Origin: Desulfobacterales bacterium
GTDB lineage: Bacteria > Desulfobacterota > Desulfobacteria > Desulfobacterales > JAHEIW01
NCBI GenBank assembly: GCA_030145015.1
Contig: JAQYWI010000290.1
Span: 1-5,340 of the forward strand
Reading direction: 5' to 3'
DNA: 5,340 nucleotides
Shown here: positions 1 through 5,340 of the stretch, one piece after another
Position numbering within the stretch: the first letter of the stretch is position 1
Layout: every line of letters begins with the position of its first letter
Made by a program: the position numbers and the translations under genes
The notes under the pieces: model-generated
Told to the model about the DNA's origin: nothing
What the model saw: the letters and a program-made list of their open reading frames with translations, nothing else
The model's database searches: none

Positions 1-338
1 CATTCCTGTACGGCCATCCCACGTTGGTTAACCATCGCGAAATGGTTGCGCTGGTCCGGTCGGTAGCCGCCGATGAACTGAAGCCTGAGCCGGAAATAGT
101 CTCCTTTGCCTCATTAGCCGGCGAGGATTTTTCGGAGTTTGCCACACGTGTGCCCGGTGCTTTCTATTTCCTCGGGGCGGGAAATCGTGCCAAGGAGACG
201 GATTTCCCGCACCACCATCCGCGTTTTAACATCGATGAGGATGTCTTGCGTGTCGGAGTTGAAATGCATGTCAGGGGGGCGTTGAGTTTTTTTAACAACG
301 CCAGAAATTTGCAGTTTCTGAACAGCGGAAAGATTTGA
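1..338 (+). CDS. M20-family amidohydrolase/peptidase, C-terminal part (5' truncated by window)
   Basis: This is the last 111 residues of a zinc amidohydrolase of the M20 family (the M20D/HipO/AbgB-like or carboxypeptidase Ss1-like group), which hydrolyses amide bonds of N-acyl amino acids or small peptides in the cytoplasm. The first complete codon is at base 3 and the stop is TGA at 336-338; a TTG at 24 is internal and not a start. Visible family signatures, numbered from the first complete codon, are GGEDF-type 'AGEDFSEF' (39-46), 'PGAFYFLGAG' (51-60), and 'PHHHPRFNIDED' (69-80), which carries the C-terminal metal-ligand histidine. 'VGVEMHVRGAL' (84-94) is the usual final helix. The tail beyond about residue 99 is a short family-atypical extension. 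The N-terminal metal-binding and dimerisation regions lie outside the window. The next gene starts 158 bases downstream on the same strand with no clear terminator between, so co-transcription is plausible. The exact substrate cannot be read from this piece. Confidence 0.88.
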   Translation, partial: FLYGHPTLVNHREMVALVRSVAADELKPEPEIVSFASLAGEDFSEFATRVPGAFYFLGAGNRAKETDFPHHHPRFNIDEDVLRVGVEMHVRGALSFFNNARNLQFLNSGKI

Positions 339-481
339 ATCGTCAACAAAGGCATGACTGGGAAAAAATCCAAACAGGAAAATGGTTAACTTCTCAACCC
401 TTAAAGAAAGGAGGTTATCGGGAACAAAGCTGAAAAGAAAACAAGTTAGAAGGAAAAATGATTAAAGTATCAAACCATAAA

Positions 482-487
482 AGGAGG
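482..487 (+). promoter_or_regulatory. Shine-Dalgarno site deciding the SBP1 start
   Basis: AGGAGG lies 9 bases upstream of the ATG at 497. It favours that start over the in-frame ATG at 458, and only the 497 start places a clean signal peptide at the N-terminus. Confidence 0.8.
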
Positions 488-496
488 AGCGTTATC

Positions 497-1546
497 ATGA
501 AAAAAATGATCAGTATTGCAATTGCCCTGATGCTATTGGTTTCTGTCGGTATTGCCACCGCTGGAGAGTACAACGGAAAGGCAATAAAGGCACGCCTGGC
601 ATCAGAAGAAATTGAAGGCGATTTCATGACCGTTTGGGCCAATAACTTCGCGGATCACATGAAAAAATGGTCCGGCGGCAAGATTGATATCAATGTATAT
701 CCCTACGGTACACTGGGAGCGCTCGGTGACATCAACGAACTTTGCCAGATGGGCGTGGTGGAGTATGTTTTTTCCGATTACGCCTGGATCAGCTCATTCG
801 TCCCCCAGGCCCAGGTTCTGGCACTGAATTATCTGTTTCCCACCGAAAAAGTACCGGAGGTGTTGGACTGGATAGCCAGAAACGGTGAGTTTATGCCGCT
901 TATGGAAAAGGCCTTCAGAAAAAACGGCCTGGTGCCGTTGTCAATCATGTTTGAGGGATGGCAATGGCTGACTTCTAAAAAGGAGATCAAATCACTGGAT
1001 GACATGAAAGGTCTCAAACTAAGATTGATGTCTTCCAAACTGCTGGTGGAAGACTACAAGGCCTACGGGGCCGCCCCGACGCCCATGAACTACGGCGAAG
1101 TTTACAGCGGACTTCAGATGGGACTGATTGATGCGCAGGTCAATCCGCTTTTTGCGATCTACAGCATGAAATTCTTTGAAGTTCAGGACTACGTCACCCA
1201 GCCGAAAAGCGAGCCGTTTGTCGGAATCCCCACAGTCAATCAGAAATTTTTTGACAACCTCCCTGCGGAAGTTCAGCAGGAGATGCGCAAGTTCTGGATC
1301 GATGCAATCATTCCTTCCGGCAAATGGATTACTGAAAGAAATGCCAGTGATATGGCAAAAATGAAAAAGGCCAAACCCGAGCTAAAGTTCACTGTACTGG
1401 ATGACGCGACCATTGCCAAATTCAAAAAAAAGGCTGAAACTGTGTATCCCAAATACATCAAAATCGGCGGTGAAGGATCCCAGAAAATGCTCGATGCGCT
1501 GCTTAAAGATATTGAGAATGCAAAAAAAGCACTAAACATTAAATAA
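497..1546 (+). CDS. dctP: TRAP transporter solute-binding protein, DctP family (TeaA-like), SBP1
   Basis: This is the periplasmic substrate-binding protein of a tripartite ATP-independent transporter, 349 residues, a normal family length. It would deliver a carboxylate-bearing solute to DctQM encoded immediately downstream. Residues 1-22 form a Sec signal peptide (MKK start, hydrophobic core, 'IATA' before cleavage). The DctP fold follows: 'EEIEGD' (37-42), 'YPYGTLG' (68-74), 'NYLFPTE' (111-117), 'FEGWQW' (152-157), 'GLKLRLMSS' (172-180) and 'IDAQVNP' (211-217). R176 and N216 match the conserved carboxylate-clamping Arg and Asn of the family, with the same 40-residue spacing as SiaP R147/N187. 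'EVYSGLQMG' (201-209) and 'FFEVQDY' (226-232) are further hallmarks. By eye it resembles the ectoine binder TeaA, including the EExEG segment, but the position I align with TeaA W188 is alanine (A220). The ATG at 497 is chosen for its AGGAGG site and signal peptide; ATG 458 would add 13 residues. Family certain, ligand unknown. Confidence 0.95.
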   Translation: MKKMISIAIALMLLVSVGIATAGEYNGKAIKARLASEEIEGDFMTVWANNFADHMKKWSGGKIDINVYPYGTLGALGDINELCQMGVVEYVFSDYAWISSFVPQAQVLALNYLFPTEKVPEVLDWIARNGEFMPLMEKAFRKNGLVPLSIMFEGWQWLTSKKEIKSLDDMKGLKLRLMSSKLLVEDYKAYGAAPTPMNYGEVYSGLQMGLIDAQVNPLFAIYSMKFFEVQDYVTQPKSEPFVGIPTVNQKFFDNLPAEVQQEMRKFWIDAIIPSGKWITERNASDMAKMKKAKPELKFTVLDDATIAKFKKKAETVYPKYIKIGGEGSQKMLDALLKDIENAKKALNIK

Positions 1547-1556
1547 CAGAACGCTG

Positions 1557-1589
1557 AGGCACTGCAGCAGCGTGGGCGCTGCAGTGCCT
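1557..1589 (+). promoter_or_regulatory. Intercistronic hairpin between dctP and dctQ
   Basis: A perfect 12-bp inverted repeat (arms 1557-1568 and 1578-1589, AGGCACTGCAGC and its complement) encloses a 9-base loop. It can extend outward by a G-U and a T-A pair. It begins 11 bases after the SBP1 stop. No T-run follows (TACTCTGTTT), so it is not a standard intrinsic terminator. In SBP-transporter operons such hairpins typically protect the upstream mRNA or cause partial termination, giving much more binding protein than membrane protein. That role is inferred here. Confidence 0.7.
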
Positions 1590-1615
1590 TACTCTGTTTA
1601 CAGTAGAGGCGAACA

Positions 1616-2200
1616 ATGAACGAGGAAAATGAAGAGCAAAAAAAGTTGACCATTTCCCAGCAGTTAAACAGGTATCTCGGTTCGGTAGTCAATGCCGTTG
1701 AAGTGTCAATTCTGGTTTTTTGCGTCGCATCACTCGGGATACTGCTTATAACCAATGTGTTTGCCCGGACGTTTTTCCAAAGTATTTATTTTGCCGAAGA
1801 GGTGTCGAAGTTCCTTGTGATGCTGACCACATTCACCGGCGTGAGCTATGCAGTCAGAAAAGCTCGGCATATCCGCATGGGTGCATTCTTAGACGCGATG
1901 CCCGAAAAAATGGAGAAGGTGTTTATCATTATCATTTCAATTGTCAGCGCCGTTGTGATGGGGATCATGACATGGTTTTCCTACAAATATCTGATGAACG
2001 CGATGGATATGGGACACATGACCCCGGCGCTGAGGGTGCCGAAATGGACATTTTATGTGATTATTCCGATCGGATTCGGTCTGGCATGTATTCAGTATAT
2101 CAGAACGGTTATCAAAAATTTTACAGAGAAAGAAGCCTGGCAATCGCCGGACCAGCAAAGCGAATACGAAGATGAACAGATCGGGGGGGCGACGTTATGA
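1616..2200 (+). CDS. dctQ: TRAP transporter small membrane subunit, DctQ family
   Basis: This is the small inner-membrane subunit of the TRAP transporter, 194 residues, which pairs with DctM. Four hydrophobic segments are visible at about 28-50, 60-82, 102-124 and 144-165, the family topology. The diagnostic stretch runs through 'NVFARTFF' (47-54), the acidic pair in 'FAEEVSKFL' (59-67), and 'SYAVRKARHIRMGAF' (77-91), corresponding to the usual N-x-x-x-R, W-x-E-E and R-x-x-x-H-I elements. The N-terminal 20 residues and the last 25 are charged and soluble; the acidic tail (about residues 171-188) is longer than the minimal family core. The ATG at 1616 has an AGAGG ribosome site at 1605-1609. 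It follows SBP1 after a 69-base gap holding a hairpin and overlaps dctM by four bases (ATGA), indicating translational coupling. The assignment rests on topology, motif and position between dctP and dctM. Confidence 0.93.
   Translation: MNEENEEQKKLTISQQLNRYLGSVVNAVEVSILVFCVASLGILLITNVFARTFFQSIYFAEEVSKFLVMLTTFTGVSYAVRKARHIRMGAFLDAMPEKMEKVFIIIISIVSAVVMGIMTWFSYKYLMNAMDMGHMTPALRVPKWTFYVIIPIGFGLACIQYIRTVIKNFTEKEAWQSPDQQSEYEDEQIGGATL
2183..2189 (+). promoter_or_regulatory. G-run acting as the dctM ribosome site
   Basis: A run of seven G residues inside the 3' end of dctQ lies 7 bases before the dctM ATG at 2197. It is the only purine-rich anti-Shine-Dalgarno partner available to dctM. It encodes Gly-Gly in DctQ. 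Confidence 0.5.
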
Positions 2201-3486
2201 CACTTTTTGGAATAAGTCTTGCGACAATGCTTTTGTTCGGGTTTCCCTTCATGGTAACCCTGCTAGGATCCCTAATATTGTATGTATATGTCTATATGCC
2301 CGATTTTGCGCCGAAACTGGTGATGACAATGGTACAGCAGGTGATTACCGGTGTGACGCCGCCGGCGCTCGTTTGTGTGCCGATGTTTATTCTTTCGGCC
2401 AGCATCATCACATCCGGAGAGTCCGCCGGCAGGCTGATACGGATGATCAAAGTCTTTGTGGGCCATCTGCCGGGAGGGCTGCCGATTACGACCAATGCGA
2501 GTTGCACGCTTTTCGGCGCTGTTTCCGGGTCAACACAGGCAACGGTGGCCGCCATCGGCGGCACCATGCGTCCGATGCTGCTGGAGGCGGGATACCCCAG
2601 CTCTTTTACTCTGGGGCTGATTATTAATTCCAGTGATATCGCCTTTCTGATTCCGCCGAGTATCGGGTTTATCGTCTACGGTGTCGCCACCAGCACTTCC
2701 ATCGGGATGCTGTTTCTTGCAGGCGTTTTTCCCGGCCTGATGCTCATGCTGATGTTTTCTGTTTATTGCTATTTCTATTCCAAGACAAAAAAGATCGGGG
2801 TACTGCCCAAGGTGAGTTGGTCCGAGCGAGCTACAGCGATTAGGGACGGGCTTCCGGTCATGGGATTTCCGGTGATTATCGTCGGCGGAATCTATGCCGG
2901 ATATTTCAGTCCGACAGAAGCCGCCGCCGCCTCTGTATTCTATGCACTGTTTCTGGAGACCATCGTCTATAGGAGCCTGACACGCAGTCGAATTATAGAC
3001 TCCTTTTTGCAGACAGGGGTGATTACCGGCGTTGTGTTCATTCTGGTCGGCGCCGGACAGGCGTTTTCATGGATGATCGGTTTTATGCAGATTCCTCAGC
3101 AGCTCTTGCCTCCGCTTTTTGGAACGGATCCGTCCATGTTACGGGTTGTCATTATTGTTGTTGCCGTGTATTTTGTCGCCTGCATGTTTGTTGACCCGAT
3201 CGTCGCTATATTTATACTGAGCCCGATTTTTCAGCCCTATGTGGTCAGTGCGGGTGTTGATCCCATTTTTCTTGGAACGCTTGTGACACTCCAGGCCGCC
3301 ATCGGTTCGGCAACGCCGCCTTTTGGGTGTGACATATTTACAGCGCAATTGATATTTCGGCGACCCTACCTTGAGGTTATCGGTCACGCTTTTCCATTTA
3401 TTGTCATACTGATACTTGCAACAATTATTCTGATTACCTTTCCGGATATTGCATTGTTTCTGCCGAATCTTGCATTGGGCGGCTAA
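2197..3486 (+). CDS. dctM: TRAP transporter large permease subunit, DctM family
   Basis: This is the 429-residue large membrane subunit that forms the ion-coupled translocation pathway of the TRAP transporter, full length for the family. Multiple hydrophobic helices span the protein. Family signatures in order are 'PMFILSA' (62-68), 'LPGGLPI' (91-97), 'FGAVSGSTQATVAAIGG' (106-122), 'GYPSSFTLGLI' (132-142), 'LIPPSIGFIVYGV' (151-163), 'SIGMLFLAGVFPG' (168-180), 'GGIYAGYFSPTEAAA' (230-244) and 'GSATPPFGCDIF' (370-381). The two GS/PPS regions correspond to the repeated re-entrant hairpins that bind substrate and Na+ in studied homologues. 'ATPPFGCDIF' replaces the commoner TPPxGxNLF, a variant I associate with part of the family. 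Translation starts at ATG 2197 within the dctQ stop (ATGA), so equal synthesis with DctQ is expected. It sits directly after dctP-dctQ, completing one transporter. Confidence 0.95.
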   Translation: MTLFGISLATMLLFGFPFMVTLLGSLILYVYVYMPDFAPKLVMTMVQQVITGVTPPALVCVPMFILSASIITSGESAGRLIRMIKVFVGHLPGGLPITTNASCTLFGAVSGSTQATVAAIGGTMRPMLLEAGYPSSFTLGLIINSSDIAFLIPPSIGFIVYGVATSTSIGMLFLAGVFPGLMLMLMFSVYCYFYSKTKKIGVLPKVSWSERATAIRDGLPVMGFPVIIVGGIYAGYFSPTEAAAASVFYALFLETIVYRSLTRSRIIDSFLQTGVITGVVFILVGAGQAFSWMIGFMQIPQQLLPPLFGTDPSMLRVVIIVVAVYFVACMFVDPIVAIFILSPIFQPYVVSAGVDPIFLGTLVTLQAAIGSATPPFGCDIFTAQLIFRRPYLEVIGHAFPFIVILILATIILITFPDIALFLPNLALGG

Positions 3487-3593
3487 TGATCGCTCAGTCA
3501 GAAAGAGCCATTAGTGCAGGCGCTATGTCAGCCGTTTCTTGTAACTTTGAAATTTGATCCGCCATTCTGGATTCCAAAGGCAAATTTTATCTG

Positions 3594-4589
3594 ATGAGAA
3601 AAATGCCGACCCTGGATGATGCACATCAGGCACATGCGCGCATAAAACCGATGATTTGGGAAACCCCGCTGATTGTATCTTTTGATTTGGCGCAAAAGAC
3701 CGGCGCGCGGGCGGTTCACCTGAAACTGGAATGCCTGCAGAATACCGGGGCTTTTAAGGTCAGAGGAGCGGCGAACAAGATTCTAAGCCTGAGCGAGGAG
3801 GAGAAGAAAAAAGGTGTGATCACGTTTTCCACGGGCAATCACGGTAAAGCGGTTGCCTATGTTGCCGGGCAGTCCGGTATCAAGGCTGTTGTCTGTCTTT
3901 CCGAGCATGTCGCCTCTTACCGGGTAGAGATGATCAAATCGCTTGGGGCGGAGGTTTCCTTAAAAGGGCATTCGCAGGATGAGGCGGAAAAGAATTATCA
4001 ACAGCTGATGGCCTCACGGGGCCTCGTGCCTGTCGTGCCGTTTGATGATCCGATGATTATTGCAGGCCAGGGGACGATAGCGCTTGAAATTCTGTGGGAG
4101 GTTCCTGATACGGATATTTTAATGATCCAGCTGTCGGGGGGCGGTCTGTTGGCAGGGATTGCAATGGTTGCCAAATCCATCAATCCGAGCATTCATGTTG
4201 TGGGACTCTCTCTTGAGCAGTCTCCGGGAATGCTGGAAAGTCTGAAAGCCGGTGTGCCCGTGCAGGTGGAAGAGAAAGATTCAATTGCCGATTCGCTTTT
4301 AGGGGGTATCGGCTTTGACAACCGGTATACCTTGCCGATGGTAGAGAAATTTGCAGATGAACACCTGTTAATCTCTGAAGAGGAGATAAAAGACGGTATG
4401 TTTTATGTTTTTGATAAGCACCGGTTGATCGTGGAAGGCGCCGCCGCCGTCGGTATTGGGGCGCTGATGCATCGAAAGATTAATGTGAAAGGTAAAAAGG
4501 TAGTAACTCTGCTTTCTGGAAGCAGTATTGATTCTGAGGAGTACATTCGCATCATAAAAAGTAGACTCACCAATAGGGGGAAGCCGTGA
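3594..4589 (+). CDS. Threonine/serine dehydratase-family PLP enzyme (EutB-like)
   Basis: This is a 331-residue fold-type II PLP enzyme, expected to act in the cytoplasm by dehydrating and deaminating a hydroxy-amino acid to a 2-oxo acid plus ammonia. The PLP-binding lysine is K55 in 'TGAFKVRGAAN' (51-61). 'STGNHGKA' (79-86) is the substrate-carboxylate loop, 'SGGGLLAG' (181-188) the phosphate-binding glycine loop, and 'LLSGSSID' (306-313) the segment contacting the pyridine ring. There is no C-terminal ACT domain, so it is the catabolic short form and not biosynthetic IlvA. By eye the closest relative is EutB of hydroxyectoine utilisation: shared features include STGNHG, 'SQDEAE' (127-132), 'PVQVEE' (222-227), 'ADSLLGGIGFDNR' (232-244) and 'LIVEGAAAVGI' (278-288). 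A generic serine/threonine or hydroxyaspartate dehydratase remains possible. ATG 3594 is chosen, with AAAGG at 3576-3580 rather far upstream (13 bases); ATG 3603 is an alternative. It follows dctM by 107 bases. Confidence 0.88.
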   Translation: MRKMPTLDDAHQAHARIKPMIWETPLIVSFDLAQKTGARAVHLKLECLQNTGAFKVRGAANKILSLSEEEKKKGVITFSTGNHGKAVAYVAGQSGIKAVVCLSEHVASYRVEMIKSLGAEVSLKGHSQDEAEKNYQQLMASRGLVPVVPFDDPMIIAGQGTIALEILWEVPDTDILMIQLSGGGLLAGIAMVAKSINPSIHVVGLSLEQSPGMLESLKAGVPVQVEEKDSIADSLLGGIGFDNRYTLPMVEKFADEHLLISEEEIKDGMFYVFDKHRLIVEGAAAVGIGALMHRKINVKGKKVVTLLSGSSIDSEEYIRIIKSRLTNRGKP

Positions 4590-4611
4590 TTCATACCATT
4601 ACCAGCCTCGG

Positions 4612-4618
4612 AAAGGGG
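4612..4618 (+). promoter_or_regulatory. Shine-Dalgarno site deciding the SBP2 start
   Basis: AAAGGGG lies 6 bases before ATG 4625. An alternative in-frame GTG at 4586, overlapping the dehydratase stop (GTGA), has its own AGGGGGA at 4575-4581 but only 4 bases of spacing. The ATG gives a typical signal peptide directly at the N-terminus. Confidence 0.65.
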
Positions 4619-4624
4619 TTAACC

Positions 4625-5340
4625 ATGAGATGGAGAAAAGGGATCATTTCAGTATTTATCGTATGCGCTCTAATCTTTGGATTCGCTGTACGGGCTAGCG
4701 CGGTCAAATACTTGTGGCAAGTGGCCTTGGAGGAGATCGAAGGCAGTATGCAACATGAGTACGCAAAAAAGTTTGTGGAAATTGTCGAGGAGAAATCTAA
4801 AGGTGAGATTCGCTGCAACATCCACTTCTATGGAGCGCTCGGGACGTCCGGAGAGATCACAGAACTTCTGCAAAAAGGAGATCTCCAGTTTGCATTCCAA
4901 TCCCCCGGGCACCTGGGTTCCTATATCCCTGAGGTTCAGGTCTTTTCCATTCACTACCTTTTTCCAACGGAGTTCAAGCTCCTTGAGAAAGTCTTGCGCA
5001 AAGGGCCAAACACTCATAGCTCCCTTCAAAAGTACTACAGAAAAAACGAACTGGAGCTCCTGTCCATTATCGAAGAGGGCTGGCAAATATGGACGGCCAA
5101 TAAACCTTTGCGCAAACCTGCCGATTTCGAAGGCATTACTTTTCGAGTGATGTCCTCACCGTTTCTCATTACTGCTTACCGCCTATACGGTGCTTATGTC
5201 ATTACAGTCCCGTATGGTCAGATTTACGACGACCTCGCGTTAGGCAGGATTGATGCCGAAACACAGCCGTTTTTCGCCATCCAGGAGATGAAATTCTACG
5301 AGGTCCAGGACTACATGATCAAGGCCAATCAATTGCCGTT
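4625..5340 (+). CDS. dctP: Second TRAP solute-binding protein, DctP family (TeaA-like), SBP2 (3' truncated by window)
   Basis: The first 238 residues of a second periplasmic TRAP binding protein are present, open to the window edge. Residues 1-26 form a signal peptide (MRWRK, hydrophobic core, 'RASA' before cleavage). DctP landmarks follow: 'LEEIEG' (35-40), 'FYGALGTSGEI' (68-78), 'FQSPGHLGSYIPEVQ' (91-105), 'YLFPTE' (111-116), 'EEGWQIW' (150-156), 'FRVMSSP' (173-179), 'IDAETQP' (209-215) and 'FAIQEMKFYEVQDY' (217-230). It is clearly a paralogue of SBP1, sharing EEIEG, YLFPTE, EGWQ, RxMSS and FAI-x2-MKF-x-EVQDY. By eye, 'QSPG' and the surrounding segment are even closer to ectoine-binding TeaA than SBP1 is. 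The clamp arginine R174 is kept, but the Asn 40 residues on is Q214, and the position I align with TeaA F66 is H96. It follows the dehydratase by 35 bases, so is probably in the same transcript. Whether a second dctQM follows or it shares the upstream permease cannot be seen. Confidence 0.92.
   Translation, partial: MRWRKGIISVFIVCALIFGFAVRASAVKYLWQVALEEIEGSMQHEYAKKFVEIVEEKSKGEIRCNIHFYGALGTSGEITELLQKGDLQFAFQSPGHLGSYIPEVQVFSIHYLFPTEFKLLEKVLRKGPNTHSSLQKYYRKNELELLSIIEEGWQIWTANKPLRKPADFEGITFRVMSSPFLITAYRLYGAYVITVPYGQIYDDLALGRIDAETQPFFAIQEMKFYEVQDYMIKANQLP

Noticed and set aside
278..302. Perfect 7-bp inverted repeat GGCGTTG/CAACGCC with a T7 tract, considered as a terminator
   Set aside because: It lies inside the amidohydrolase coding region, the T-tract is in the loop and not after the stem, and the downstream bases are not U-rich.
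339..457. Possible promoter or terminator between the amidohydrolase and SBP1
   Set aside because: No -35/-10 pair with acceptable spacing, no sigma-54 GG-N10-GC element, and only a 4-bp stem (GGTT/AACC near 384-399) could be found.
1424..1435. A_AAA_AAG slippery heptamer in SBP1; a -1 shift would terminate at once (GGC TGA), reminiscent of dnaX
   Set aside because: The protein is lysine-rich here, no SD-like stimulator precedes it and no hairpin is evident after it; a truncated binding protein lacking the last helices makes little sense.
1273..1755. 160-codon open frame on the minus strand across the dctP-dctQ junction
   Set aside because: It is antisense to two well-supported genes, has a Ser/Phe-rich composition typical of a reverse-strand shadow, and shows no recognisable domain.
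1720..2627. Alternative plus-strand frames 1720-2175 and 2172-2627 over dctQ and dctM
   Set aside because: They are rich in Arg, Cys and His with no membrane pattern, while the overlapping frames give classic DctQ and DctM sequences.
3556..3573. Small stem (ATCC/GGAT plus a G-U pair) before the dehydratase, considered as an operator or terminator
   Set aside because: It has only five pairs with an 8-base loop and no T-run; this is within chance expectation.
4670..5150. Long open frames in both other readings (4677-5150 plus, 4670-5086 minus) over SBP2
   Set aside because: The third frame from ATG 4625 encodes an unmistakable DctP protein with a signal peptide; the others have low-complexity, non-family translations.

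Overview
The window reads as part of a bacterial uptake-and-catabolism locus. All six genes lie on the + strand. In order they are the 3' end of an M20-family amidohydrolase, a complete three-gene TRAP transporter (dctP-dctQ-dctM), a PLP-dependent threonine/serine dehydratase-family enzyme closest by eye to EutB, and the 5' part of a second TRAP solute-binding protein that runs off the right edge. Moderate GC by eye, strong AGGAGG-type ribosome sites and an Na+-coupled TRAP system fit a Gram-negative bacterium, possibly a marine or sediment Desulfobacterota/Proteobacteria member. The taxonomic guess is inference only.

Layout: 1-338 amidohydrolase C-terminus; 339-496 a leader with several Shine-Dalgarno-like elements but no convincing promoter or terminator; 497-1546 periplasmic solute-binding protein 1 (SBP1); 1547-1615 a gap with a strong perfect hairpin; 1616-2200 small membrane subunit DctQ; 2197-3486 large membrane subunit DctM, overlapping dctQ by ATGA; 3487-3593 a short gap; 3594-4589 dehydratase; 4590-4624 a short gap; 4625-5340 solute-binding protein 2 (SBP2, partial). 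No stretch over 300 bases lacks a gene. No tRNA, rRNA, CRISPR, insertion sequence or attachment site is visible.

How the genes may work together: SBP1 would capture a carboxylate-bearing solute in the periplasm and hand it to DctQM for ion-driven import. The amidohydrolase could remove an acyl group or open an amide, and the dehydratase could deaminate or eliminate from a hydroxy-amino acid. Both binding proteins resemble, from memory, the ectoine-binding TRAP proteins TeaA/UehA, and the dehydratase resembles EutB of hydroxyectoine utilisation clusters. That makes an ectoine-like or related zwitterionic amino-acid derivative the leading guess for the substrate. However, the signature ectoine hydrolase (DoeA/EutD) and the EutA/EutC genes are not in this window, and several ligand-pocket positions differ from TeaA, so the substrate is unproven.
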